Position numbers and translations under genes: made by a program. From contig JADKDR010000019.1 of assembly GCA_016714535.1 (NCBI GenBank), positions 62,001 to 126,000 of the forward strand: a stretch of 64,000 nucleotides of DNA. Reading direction: 5' to 3'. A model generated the notes under the pieces. That model did not search any database. It had not been told where the DNA came from and saw only the letters and a program-made list of their open reading frames with translations. Positions 25,093 to 34,250 of this stretch are shown here, piece after piece; position 1 is the first letter of the stretch, and every line of letters starts with the position of its first letter. The stretch comes from Bacteroidota bacterium. GTDB lineage: Bacteria; Bacteroidota; Bacteroidia; AKYH767-A; OLB10.

Positions 25093-26685
25093 ATGCGCTC
25101 AATTTTATTAAGTCTTCTGATTATTGGTTGTCATTATATTGGTTTATCTCAAAATCAATCTATTTTTCCTCCTGCTACTTCGTGGAAAAATTGCTACGGA
25201 GGTAGCAATAATGATAAGGGCTATTCAATAAGGCAGACCCCTGATGGCGGTTTTATTGTTACCGGATCAACACTAAGCAACGACATTCAGGTAACTGGCA
25301 ACTATGGTAGTTTCGATATATGGCTGGTAAAGCTAAATGCACTAGGTGTAATTGAATGGCAAAAAAACATAGGTGGTTCATCAGCCGATATAGGTAACGA
25401 TGTGTGGCCTACGGCCGATGGCGGCTACATTCTAGGAGCAACTACTTCGAGCAACAATTATGATATTTCAGGGTCAAAAGGCTTATCGGATTATGTATTA
25501 ATTAAAACAGACGCAAGCGGACAAATACAATGGTCTAAAAATTATGGAGGCACAGACAAAGAGCAACTAATAAATATCTATCCAACTATTGATGGGGGAT
25601 ATATACTTGGCGGTTATTCCAACTCAAACGATGTTGATGTAAGTAATAATAACGGCAGTAGCGATATTTGGCTTGTAAAAACCGACAGCACAGGAAATTT
25701 GCAATGGCAAAAATGTTATGGAGGATCGCAAGCTGAATTTAGTTCAGGCATTCAACAATCATCAAATGGGATGTATTTTGCAGGTGGAACTACCTATTCG
25801 AATGACAGTGATATTACCTTAAATAAAGGTGGAAGCGATTATTGGGTCTTGCGCTTATGGAATACAAGTGGCATTGCATGGCAATACACCTATGGTGGTA
25901 GCTATGACGAAATTATGCATGGCTTTACCCAAAACACGGCATTGGGATATGTAATGTGTGGCAGCTCGCTGAGTAATGATGGAGATGTTAGCGGACATGT
26001 AGGCCCGCATGGGCTGGCAGGCACAACCGATGCATGGATGTGTAAACTTACCAATACGGGTATGTTGCAGTGGCAAGATAGTTATGGTGGTGGAGATAAT
26101 GAAACCGGTGCCAATGTTTCGCAAGATAGTGATAGTGGTTATGTATTCTGCGGCTGGAGCAATTCACCTTTGCCTAATACTGCACCTAATAAAGGTGGCT
26201 ATGATAATTACCTACTCAAGTCTGCAAAAAATGGAAACCGACTATGGTCGCTTTCTTTAGGAGGCAGCGATAATGAAACAGCTAATGCCATTGAAGTAAC
26301 CGCAGATTCTGGCTATGCACTGATAGGAAGCACGTACTCAAACGATTTAGATGTTACAGGAAATCATGGCTTGCAAGATATATGGATAGTACGATTTGGA
26401 CAACAAATTCCTAATGCGATACCGGCTGAGGAAAAAATTAATCTGGCCATGACCTATCCTAACCCTGCTGTAGATTTTACACAGATAATGATAGGAGAAC
26501 CCTTGCGTAAGCGCGTAGACGAAGTTCGTATTTATGACGTCAACGCAGTTTTAATAGAAACTATTTATACCGCAGGGGCACACGCAGCTATAGTTAACAG
26601 GTCAGGTAAAAAACCGGGGCTTTACTTTTATCAACTAATTGGAGGTGATACAAAAATTGCATCCGGCAAAATTATTTTTGAATAA
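25093..26685 (+). CDS. T9SS cargo protein with seven ~60-residue propeller-like repeats
   Basis: A 530-residue secreted protein. The ATG giving MRSILLSLLIIGC begins a clear signal peptide (earlier in-frame TTG rejected). Seven imperfect repeats of 58-65 residues follow. Each has W...YGG or W...IGG, then DGGY.L.G...SND and D.WL.K....G, consistent with a seven-bladed beta-propeller. The C-terminus (MTYPNPAVDFTQ to SGKIIFE) is a T9SS sorting domain. The repeat family is the same as in the gene at 59.3-62.4 kb, but here the copies have diverged. Likely cell-surface or secreted; no enzymatic motif. Confidence 0.87.
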   Translation: MRSILLSLLIIGCHYIGLSQNQSIFPPATSWKNCYGGSNNDKGYSIRQTPDGGFIVTGSTLSNDIQVTGNYGSFDIWLVKLNALGVIEWQKNIGGSSADIGNDVWPTADGGYILGATTSSNNYDISGSKGLSDYVLIKTDASGQIQWSKNYGGTDKEQLINIYPTIDGGYILGGYSNSNDVDVSNNNGSSDIWLVKTDSTGNLQWQKCYGGSQAEFSSGIQQSSNGMYFAGGTTYSNDSDITLNKGGSDYWVLRLWNTSGIAWQYTYGGSYDEIMHGFTQNTALGYVMCGSSLSNDGDVSGHVGPHGLAGTTDAWMCKLTNTGMLQWQDSYGGGDNETGANVSQDSDSGYVFCGWSNSPLPNTAPNKGGYDNYLLKSAKNGNRLWSLSLGGSDNETANAIEVTADSGYALIGSTYSNDLDVTGNHGLQDIWIVRFGQQIPNAIPAEEKINLAMTYPNPAVDFTQIMIGEPLRKRVDEVRIYDVNAVLIETIYTAGAHAAIVNRSGKKPGLYFYQLIGGDTKIASGKIIFE

Positions 26686-26709
26686 TAATTAGAAAGGATA
26701 CGAGAAGAT

Positions 26710-28218
26710 TTATTCAAACAAGACTTTGAATTCATCGATAAATATTTTACTCTTACTGTTGTTATAGACATACACCTTAAATGTATTCTTTGAATAAAAA
26801 TCACTGGGTAAAGAAAATTTAAACTGAAGTTTTTGCCATTTATCAGTAATTGGTTTCAACTCTGAAATCAGTTTTGTTTCAGTTTTTTTGTTGCTTTCAT
26901 TATCAAGATATTCAATTACTACCATCGAATAAACCTGATTTGTCTTTTGCAAATAATTGAATGATACGACTACGCTTGACATGCCCGGGGCTAAGAGGCT
27001 TACCGGTTTTTCAAGTGTAACGGTATAATTCTCCACGCTATTCGCGTACGAAGATTTAAGTCCTGCAAACTTTTCCTCCATGGTTACAGTTTGCATTTGC
27101 GACCAATTAATATTACCCTCGCAATTATTGTAAAATGTTGTAAGCTTTTCTATTGGCTTGGGTTGCGGTGTTGCGAACTGCCTGGGGTACTGCTTGCGTA
27201 AATGATTAGCAACATTAGCTGCAATAATTTGTCGACCTTGTTGAGCATAATGTTCTGTGGTCCAGTCTACGTCAATATATTCATCACTTGGCACCAACTC
27301 CAGATTATCAATAACTGTAACCCCATTGCAGTTATATCGCTGCATAAGCAAGTTGCGATTTTCCCTGATAATTTTTACCAGTTCATCTCCCACCAATGAA
27401 TCTGCCATAAAAACATTTTCTGCCATAAGGTTAAAATATAAATTCCAGCCTCGCTCATTTGCAAGTTTAACAATTGCATCAAAATCTTTGATGCGAACAT
27501 TGTTTGCGGTATCAATATTAAAAGCAAACGTCTTAATATAATTGCACGCCAGATCGGTTAACGCATTATTGCGGGTACTATCCGCATTTAGCACACCACG
27601 GTAGTTCATTAAACTGTCCCAATCATACGTATTAGTAGCAGGAATTGATGGAGGTAATTTTAATTTTTCATTACGCCAGCTATTTTTATAACTCCATACC
27701 AGCAAGCTATCGGAAAACGATGTATATCTATGCAAACCAAGCATAAGCCGATTGTAAAATGGTGGATTGGGCTGATAGAATACAAGACTTTTTTGAATAT
27801 AATTTTCAAGGGGAGAATAAATCCAAAAGGCATCAAAGGAGCGGAGGTTCATTGTTACAATTACCGTTTTCACTTTTGAAGATGATGGAATATTTTTTAA
27901 TAAGTGATAATAAACTTGCGCATGCGATGCTTCTTTTGTAAGTCCTGTTACTTTTACTCCGGTAAAATAATCAGCCAAAAAAGCACTGATAGGGCGTTTA
28001 TCAATATCATCTTCTCGATAATTATTATTGCTCGACTCGCCAAGATATATTACCTCTGATTTTTGCTCCTGTGCGTATTCTATCAATTCAAAAGCATCTG
28101 CATATAACTTGATATCGTTTTTAAACGCTGTGTACTTATATACATAACTTAGGCAAACTATGAGAGCCGCCAAAGCAACAAGTTTAATCCACAGTTTTTT
28201 ATCTAACAAAATTTGCAT
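26710..28218 (-). CDS. SGNH-type O-acyltransferase/hydrolase partner of MBOAT protein
   Basis: A 502-residue membrane-anchored protein, starting at the ATG giving MQILLDKKLW. One N-terminal transmembrane helix (about 10-27) leads to an extracytoplasmic SGNH-like domain: IYLGESSNNNY, whose GES(S) holds a candidate nucleophile near Ser61, and a late DWTTEHYAQQG with the Asp-x-x-x-His type dyad near residue 318. A C-terminal beta-rich region of about 130 residues may bind glycan. It follows the MBOAT gene with TAATG stop/start overlap, so the two are translationally coupled. By analogy with AlgI/AlgJ and DltB/DltD pairs it probably transfers acyl groups to a surface polysaccharide; the acceptor is unknown. 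Confidence 0.75.
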   Translation of the reverse strand: MQILLDKKLWIKLVALAALIVCLSYVYKYTAFKNDIKLYADAFELIEYAQEQKSEVIYLGESSNNNYREDDIDKRPISAFLADYFTGVKVTGLTKEASHAQVYYHLLKNIPSSSKVKTVIVTMNLRSFDAFWIYSPLENYIQKSLVFYQPNPPFYNRLMLGLHRYTSFSDSLLVWSYKNSWRNEKLKLPPSIPATNTYDWDSLMNYRGVLNADSTRNNALTDLACNYIKTFAFNIDTANNVRIKDFDAIVKLANERGWNLYFNLMAENVFMADSLVGDELVKIIRENRNLLMQRYNCNGVTVIDNLELVPSDEYIDVDWTTEHYAQQGRQIIAANVANHLRKQYPRQFATPQPKPIEKLTTFYNNCEGNINWSQMQTVTMEEKFAGLKSSYANSVENYTVTLEKPVSLLAPGMSSVVVSFNYLQKTNQVYSMVVIEYLDNESNKKTETKLISELKPITDKWQKLQFKFSLPSDFYSKNTFKVYVYNNSKSKIFIDEFKVLFE

Positions 28219-29630
28219 TAGAATTGAAAATAAATAAATGGTATAGCATGAACACCTGAATATGCAACTGCGACAAATATGAGCAATGAATACAAGCACC
28301 ATCTTACAACCAAAGGCAATGCACCACACCAAGCATCAAACCTTTTGTTGCCCATAAGTAATTCAAGCACTACAAAGCCCAGTATATAAAACCAAACAGT
28401 CATAGGTATAGGTAAGCCCTCACCGGTATGCCAGTTATTTTTTAGCGAAGCAAATATTTGCCATGCCTCATCCATACTTACTGCTCTAAAAAATACCCAT
28501 ATGAGTGTAACCGTAATAAAGGTTTTAGCCATACGTAATCCTTTACCAATAATGCGAATGCTTGCAGATTGATTATTTGCCAACCCATACTTAAGTTTAA
28601 CAAAGGATTCGATTAGATAACATGCGCCATGTGCCAGTCCCCATATAATAAATGTAGTGTTAGCTCCATGCCACAACCCACTTAAAGCAAAAACAAAAAG
28701 TATATTACGTATCCAAATCCAAATAGAAGTTTTGTTTCCACCAAGGGGAATATATACATAATCACGAAACCAGGAGCTGAGCGAAATGTGCCAACGCTGC
28801 CAGAACTCGCCAATGGATTGCGAAAAATATGGCTGCTTAAAATTATCCATCAAGTTATATCCCATGGCTAAGGCAGTGCCAAGAGCAATGGTGCTGTAGC
28901 CATAGAAATCACAATATATCTGCAAGGCATAAAGCATCAAGCAGGCAGCAACACTTAATGCATGGTAAGTACCGGGTTGCTCATATAACTGATCAACGTA
29001 TATAGCCATGTTGTCAGCCACCACCATTTTGGTAACAAGTCCAAACAAGATTAAACGCAATCCATTAGCCAGATTATCGTAGTTATACGATATTTTTTTT
29101 CGAAGCTGATTCAATAAATTGTAAGGCCGCTCGATAGGGCCGGTTACCAATTGCGGATAAAACATTACATACAATGCATAGATTCCAAAATGCCGTTCGG
29201 CATTTTGCCGGCCACGATACACTTCAATAACATAACTCAAACTTTGAAATGTATGAAACGATAAACCAATTGGCAGCGCCAATGCTGAATACGGGGCATC
29301 GTACTTAATCGAAAAATTGCCTAACAGCTCAATAACTGTTTGAGTAAAAAAATTATAGTACTTAAAAATTATTAAGACCAGACAAGTAGCTACAACACTA
29401 ATGACCAGCCAGGTCTTTCGGTAGCGCGTTGAACTTACTAAGAGTATTCCGGCCAAATAGTCGATGATAATAGTTGCAAATAATACGAGGATGTACTCCG
29501 GAATAAAAGACATATAAAAGTAACAGGAAGCGAAAAGCAACATGACCCATCTATAAGCATGAGGTAACAAGTAAAACAGCAGTGTTACAACCGGAAAGAA
29601 AATAAAAAACTCAAGCGAGTTAAACAGCAT
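28218..29630 (-). CDS. MBOAT family membrane O-acyltransferase (AlgI-like)
   Basis: A polytopic inner-membrane acyltransferase that moves acyl (usually acetyl) groups across the membrane for O-acylation of exported glycans. The 470 residues have about ten hydrophobic helices. Family motifs are FPQLVTGPIERP, GYSTIALGTALAMGYNL, FWQRWHISLSSWFRDYVYIP and SGLWHGANTTFIIWG, the last holding the conserved histidine near residue 320. It is the first gene of a two-gene operon with the SGNH partner. No other polysaccharide genes flank it. Confidence 0.92.
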   Translation of the reverse strand: MLFNSLEFFIFFPVVTLLFYLLPHAYRWVMLLFASCYFYMSFIPEYILVLFATIIIDYLAGILLVSSTRYRKTWLVISVVATCLVLIIFKYYNFFTQTVIELLGNFSIKYDAPYSALALPIGLSFHTFQSLSYVIEVYRGRQNAERHFGIYALYVMFYPQLVTGPIERPYNLLNQLRKKISYNYDNLANGLRLILFGLVTKMVVADNMAIYVDQLYEQPGTYHALSVAACLMLYALQIYCDFYGYSTIALGTALAMGYNLMDNFKQPYFSQSIGEFWQRWHISLSSWFRDYVYIPLGGNKTSIWIWIRNILFVFALSGLWHGANTTFIIWGLAHGACYLIESFVKLKYGLANNQSASIRIIGKGLRMAKTFITVTLIWVFFRAVSMDEAWQIFASLKNNWHTGEGLPIPMTVWFYILGFVVLELLMGNKRFDAWCGALPLVVRWCLYSLLIFVAVAYSGVHAIPFIYFQF

Positions 29631-29693
29631 ACTGATACTTCACATTAATTGGGTATGCAAATTAAGAAAAACACTTAACCTAAAAAACCACGT

Positions 29694-31100
29694 TTAATAA
29701 TTTTTACGAATAAAACTTGAAGCGTTTTCATACATCACCAGATTAACAATCATTTCGGCAGAAAGTATATTGTAATCGTTACGTAATGAATTTGGATTGT
29801 TTATAAAATTATAAGCGTGCTTTAGCAGATAATCATCCAAAAACTGCATTTCCTCTTCGGTCCAGTACCCATTGATTGGATTTACTATTCCATCAAAATC
29901 ACTGCCAATACATTGTATTCCCCAAGCAAACATATTGTTACGATCGAGTAATTCAGCAATATGCTGAATCTGTCGCCAAACAAGGCGTGCCCAGTTGTAC
30001 AATATTTTTTTTCGAGAGATTTCGCCTCGCGTTTTTTTCAACTCCTGCTCACTGCCAATTCTACGCTCGTCCAGTTGTATGCCAAAGAGGCCATTGCTAC
30101 GTGCTATTTCAAGCAAGTCTGTATCGTCAAAATTAATACTTTCATTTAAGAACCAATTGCTAGTATTAGACGGAATACCTGTTACGCCACCATGGCTTAC
30201 CAGTATTGGAATGTTTTGGCCTGCATATTCCTGGCGCAGTAGCTGATAGTATTGATTGCGGGCAAGAATACTCATATGCTTAATATCAATAAGTATGCGT
30301 TGCTGATTCTTGTTATCAAGCAAGAGCGAAATTACCTCATATCCAAGTGGAGTAATTCCCTCATTCATACCAACGGATTGATCGCACACCTTGCCCAATA
30401 TTCCTGTCAGGCTTTTCGGATGACCGCATAGCTCGTTATAAAAGTGATGGCCAATAGCAATAAACAGCGGCCTGTGTTGCCAACTCTTTACCTTGGCAAC
30501 ATTTGCCAGTACCACTTTCTTATTTGCATTCTTACCCGGAATACCGCAACCAAAAGCATGCCCACCTTCTATTGAAAGCAATACACAAACTGTAAATATA
30601 TTATCAGTTTGTGCTTGAATGCTATTTAAATCATCATAACTGCTAATTAATTTGTACTGATAATCCTGGCTGTCAATGGTAAAAATTTGTCCATCCAATT
30701 GTTGCAGAAACTTATACTCCTGCTCCAAATCAGTAAAGTAATCGTTGGTTTTTATTACCTGTTCAACCCGGCTATCTCCTACTCCGGTTACAAAATTATT
30801 TACCTCTCTTCGCACTGCTCCTTGCGGCAATTTGTTTTTGAAGAATCCAATTTCGATTGGATAAAGGCTTGCGCATATGATGCCAACATTACCATAACAT
30901 AAGGCTTGAAAATTGGCTTGCGAAAATCGTGTGAGTGTAGCTAAATAGTTTAGAAGCTTGTCGCTAACAGTGGGTGGGTCGTAATACCATACGCTGTTAC
31001 GATCATTAATATCGCTGCTATTTCCCTTTTGCTTTTTAGTGAAACTTTGTCCATAAGGTTTCAGTGTTGGATGGCAATGCAAGTCAACAAAAGCATTCAT
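29694..31100 (-). CDS. Membrane-dipeptidase-like (M19) metallohydrolase
   Basis: A 468-residue zinc amidohydrolase-fold enzyme. Candidate metal ligands: H8 and H10 in DLHCHPT, the Glu in SIEGGHAFG, His in IDIKHMS, His in ILVSHGG and Asp in GSDFDG, the last block being typical of M19 renal-dipeptidase relatives. M19 enzymes normally have HxD at the first site; HxH here is atypical and closer to other amidohydrolases. No signal peptide is seen, so it is predicted cytoplasmic. It lies 28 bases after the CHAP amidase gene on the same strand, implying an operon acting on peptides or peptidoglycan fragments. Confidence 0.75.
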   Translation of the reverse strand: MNAFVDLHCHPTLKPYGQSFTKKQKGNSSDINDRNSVWYYDPPTVSDKLLNYLATLTRFSQANFQALCYGNVGIICASLYPIEIGFFKNKLPQGAVRREVNNFVTGVGDSRVEQVIKTNDYFTDLEQEYKFLQQLDGQIFTIDSQDYQYKLISSYDDLNSIQAQTDNIFTVCVLLSIEGGHAFGCGIPGKNANKKVVLANVAKVKSWQHRPLFIAIGHHFYNELCGHPKSLTGILGKVCDQSVGMNEGITPLGYEVISLLLDNKNQQRILIDIKHMSILARNQYYQLLRQEYAGQNIPILVSHGGVTGIPSNTSNWFLNESINFDDTDLLEIARSNGLFGIQLDERRIGSEQELKKTRGEISRKKILYNWARLVWRQIQHIAELLDRNNMFAWGIQCIGSDFDGIVNPINGYWTEEEMQFLDDYLLKHAYNFINNPNSLRNDYNILSAEMIVNLVMYENASSFIRKNY

Positions 31101-31128
31101 AACTTAAGATTTTAAATAAATAATACGT

Positions 31129-31884
31129 TTACTTTTTGTACTCGATAAAACCAAGATTGATATCTGCAATCTTACGCTTACGCGCAAAAACACCCACGCC
31201 CTCGCGACTGCCGCCATCATTCGTATTGCCTTCAATACATTCAATAAATCCGCCACTAACAGCGGTTACAATTCCGGTATGCCCTGTCACTCTGCCCATC
31301 TTCATCATAAAAAACTGCCCCGGCTTTACTAAAGAAGGATTATTTTTTGCATCGGCAGCAAGTATTTTTTTTGCCTTGGTGGTATTCCAATGCGCGAGCA
31401 CACCTGCTGTGCGAGGCATCTTGTTGGTAACTCCAATATTGGCGCATGCCTGATTAATACACCAATACGTAAAGCACACACACCAAGCATATCCCTGAGC
31501 TATATCTACGCTATCAAAATATTTTTTTATATCAGGGCCGCTGTTGCTTCCAGCTGGCTTTTCCATTTTACCTACCTCCTTTTTTGCTATCCGAACAATT
31601 TCTTCGCCCAGTTGGCTGTCGGCTGTAGTTGTTACCGGAGTTTTTTCTACACCAAACAAAACAGCCCAGGTAATTGCACCCACAGAGCCATCTGCTTTTA
31701 ACGATACTCCTTGCTGATCTACGTGCTGCGCCTGAAACAGCTTAACTGCTGTGGATGTATTGTTGCCAAATACTCCATCGGCCGTGTCACTAAGATAACC
31801 CAACTCTTTTAAACGTAACTGAATTGCTTTAACTGCACTTTTAAGGGTACTGCCTTTTTTAATAATTTGATTTGGATAATTCAT
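31129..31884 (-). CDS. Peptidoglycan-binding and CHAP-domain amidase, no signal peptide
   Basis: A 251-residue two-domain protein. Residues ~10-78 are a PG_binding_1 domain (LRLKELGYLSDTADGVFG, then AVKLFQAQH and DGSVGAITWAVLFG). Residues ~95-250 are a CHAP-type NlpC/P60-like cysteine amidase: YAWCVCF with the candidate nucleophile near residue 134, and GHTGIV with the histidine near residue 202. Such domains cleave peptidoglycan. There is no leader peptide or membrane helix, as in phage endolysins or cargo of contractile injection systems, but no phage genes are nearby. It is first in an operon with the M19-like gene and has the clearest promoter in the window. Confidence 0.82.
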   Translation of the reverse strand: MNYPNQIIKKGSTLKSAVKAIQLRLKELGYLSDTADGVFGNNTSTAVKLFQAQHVDQQGVSLKADGSVGAITWAVLFGVEKTPVTTTADSQLGEEIVRIAKKEVGKMEKPAGSNSGPDIKKYFDSVDIAQGYAWCVCFTYWCINQACANIGVTNKMPRTAGVLAHWNTTKAKKILAADAKNNPSLVKPGQFFMMKMGRVTGHTGIVTAVSGGFIECIEGNTNDGGSREGVGVFARKRKIADINLGFIEYKK

Positions 31885-31932
31885 AATTTTTTTGATTTAA
31901 AGATTAATAGAAAACGTGTGGAATGGTGTTGA

Positions 31933-31962
31933 CAAATGTAAATTATAATTTGACCTAATCAA
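31933..31962 (-). promoter_or_regulatory. Promoter of the CHAP amidase operon
   Basis: Minus-strand TTG (31960-31962), a 19-base spacer and TACATTTG (31933-31940) match the Bacteroidota -33/-7 consensus exactly. The predicted leader is about 45 bases. I see nothing else in the 300-base gap 31885-32184 beyond A/T-rich sequence. Confidence 0.7.
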
Positions 31963-32184
31963 GAAAAATAAAAAATGGAAAAAGTTCTCTCCCTTATTTA
32001 CAATTAAAATAACTTCAATAAAAATGAAAAAGCTGCGTAACAAATTAGCCGGATAAACATCTTAACTTAACATTCTGATTCCATGGGCAACAGTTTAATA
32101 ACCTTAGCGTTAAAGCAGTACAAGGCAATTAGCAACGGCATAAAGTTGGTTAAAAAAATTCACTTCTAATCTGCTGAAAATAAT

Positions 32185-33369
32185 ATGGATGCATTGAAAA
32201 AGTTTTTTTGGTTTTGTTCAGGAGCAAATATAGTCCTGCTACAACGTGCGCCCACCGAACACAACAAGTACCAAGGTATAGGTGCCACGGTTTTTTTTAC
32301 GGGCTTGTTCGCAGTTATATCAGGAGGCTATGCATTGTATTATATTTTTAACGATGCCATATCTATTTGGCGCATTAGTGCCGGGTTAATCTTTGGACTT
32401 ATTTGGGGCGCCATGATTTTCAATCTTGATCGATACATCGTATCAAGCATGAAAAAGAATAGCAATTTTTGGAACGAAATAAAATTAGCCCTCCCACGAA
32501 TCATACTAGCCACCATTATCGCATTTGTAATATCGAAACCTTTAGAATTGCAGATTTTTCACACGTCCATAGAATATGAGTTGGAGTTAATGAAACAGCA
32601 GGAATTAAAAGCGCAGGAAGATGCGCTTACCAATCGCTTTCGATTGCAGATTGCCTCATTATCAAATGAAATTTCCGGATTAAAAAATGAAATAGACAGT
32701 AAGGCCAACTATCGAAACCAGCTGGATGAGGTGGCACGAAGAGAAGCTGATGGTAGTGGTGGAACCATGAAAAGAGGTGCAGCTACAATCTATAACTTAA
32801 AAAAAGGAGATGCTATAAAAGCCCAGGCTGAACTGGAAAATGCTTCTAACAAAAATCAACCGCTAATACTTAGTAAACAAAAAGAAAAAGACATCCTGCT
32901 AACTTTAGTTGACAGTTTAAAATCAACCGTAAAACGAGGTTCATTTGATGGATTTGATAAACGCCTTGCTGCCCTGGGCAACATTTCGGCTAAGAATAAT
33001 ACCATAGCCATGGCCAGCCTGATGGTGATGCTTTTATTTATCGCCATAGAACTAGCTCCTGTATTAGTTAAACTTCTATCGGGCAGAGGTCCATATGACG
33101 AACTGCTCGAAATGGAAGAGCATAAATTTGAAATGCTATGCATGGAGCAGATGGCAACGCTTAATCAAGCGACTTATGAAAAATTGCAAATCACTATTGA
33201 AACCGGTAATCAAGCCCTGCAAGACGAACTTGAAAGCAATAAAGAGCTGATGAAAGAAATACATGTAGCAAAAAAAGAGCTCACTAAAGAAATGGTCAAT
33301 GCATGGAAACAGGAGGAACTAAGCAACATACGATTGAAACAACCTCGTAGAAAGGTAGCTGAAGTTTGA
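32185..33369 (+). CDS. DUF4407 membrane protein with coiled coil
   Basis: A 394-residue protein matching the DUF4407 architecture. Opening FFWFCSGANIVLLQRAPTEHNKYQGIGATVFFTG leads into hydrophobic helices (about 32-58, 62-82, 95-117). A long charged coiled coil follows (about 130-245), then a further transmembrane segment (about 272-297, MASLMVMLLFIAIELAPVL), GPYDELLEMEEHK, and a charged C-terminal helix. The function of the family is unknown. The topology suggests an inner-membrane protein with a large cytoplasmic or periplasmic coiled-coil loop. It is followed 189 bases later by a SLOG-fold gene on the same strand. Confidence 0.82.
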   Translation: MDALKKFFWFCSGANIVLLQRAPTEHNKYQGIGATVFFTGLFAVISGGYALYYIFNDAISIWRISAGLIFGLIWGAMIFNLDRYIVSSMKKNSNFWNEIKLALPRIILATIIAFVISKPLELQIFHTSIEYELELMKQQELKAQEDALTNRFRLQIASLSNEISGLKNEIDSKANYRNQLDEVARREADGSGGTMKRGAATIYNLKKGDAIKAQAELENASNKNQPLILSKQKEKDILLTLVDSLKSTVKRGSFDGFDKRLAALGNISAKNNTIAMASLMVMLLFIAIELAPVLVKLLSGRGPYDELLEMEEHKFEMLCMEQMATLNQATYEKLQITIETGNQALQDELESNKELMKEIHVAKKELTKEMVNAWKQEELSNIRLKQPRRKVAEV

Positions 33370-33558
33370 CCTTAGCGCGGAGGTTAGGCGCAACGAGCTG
33401 ACACAACAACGTTGGCAAGATATAAGAACATAACAATGTTTGTGGCCAAACAATAAAGCATACATTTGCACTTGCCTTAGAGAAACAGTGTTGAGCTCTC
33501 CCCTTTCCTTTACACAAAATTCCTGCTTATAAAAAGCTACTCAAATCCAAACCTGAAA

Positions 33559-34149
33559 ATGACCTTACAAGAATTTATCAAACAGTTTGACAAGGAAAAC
33601 AGTATAGTGCTACTTGAAGGGAAACGAAATGTTCTCGAACAGGACAAAGAAAAATTAATTTCGCTGGGCAAGCTGCTTGCATCAAAGACGAAAAAAATAA
33701 CTTTCAGGAGTGGCAATGCCTCCGGTGCCGATCAATTATTTTCTGAAGGTGTTTGTAGCATTGATAAAAACAGATTAGAAGTTATTACGCCTTATACAGG
33801 CCATCGGCAAAAACAAAATCTTGCAACCAATACCATATCGCTTTCGCAACTTAATGTGACGGCAGATTCTGAATTGGTGCAGCAATCAAAAAGCAACCGC
33901 AAAATGGAAAAAATGATTGAGCAATTTGTTGAAGGCGATGTAAACCGATATACCATTAAAGCAGCATATATACTTAGGGATACAGCCAAGGTAATTGGCA
34001 CTGATACAATTAAACCGGCCACTTTGGGCATTTTTTATGACGACTTAAAAAATCCCCGCGAAGGAGGTACGGGACATACCATGAATATTTGCATTAGAAA
34101 CGATATTCCACTTATCGATCAAAATACCTGGTTCACATGGTTGCCGTAA
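33559..34149 (+). CDS. SLOG-like nucleotide-binding protein
   Basis: A 196-residue protein whose centre, ITFRSGNASGADQLFSEG (about 47-64), matches the glycine-rich GG/SGxAxGAD loop of SLOG/DprA-type Rossmann domains. The C-terminal GGTGHTMNICIRNDIPLIDQ is the matching second ligand-contact region, where small-molecule-sensing SLOG proteins place conserved G, T and H residues. SLOG domains bind nucleotides or NAD derivatives; several act in nucleotide-signalled defence. No effector is fused or adjacent, so its role is open. It starts with an ATG preceded by no strong Shine-Dalgarno, as is normal in Bacteroidota. Confidence 0.65.
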   Translation: MTLQEFIKQFDKENSIVLLEGKRNVLEQDKEKLISLGKLLASKTKKITFRSGNASGADQLFSEGVCSIDKNRLEVITPYTGHRQKQNLATNTISLSQLNVTADSELVQQSKSNRKMEKMIEQFVEGDVNRYTIKAAYILRDTAKVIGTDTIKPATLGIFYDDLKNPREGGTGHTMNICIRNDIPLIDQNTWFTWLP

Positions 34150-34250
34150 TAAGTTTGAAATTCAGTTGCAAAAAACAATATACCACAAATGTTTTTCATT
34201 CTAAAATAAGTAAATTAAAAACAGACATTAAATAAAAATACGAAAAAGCT

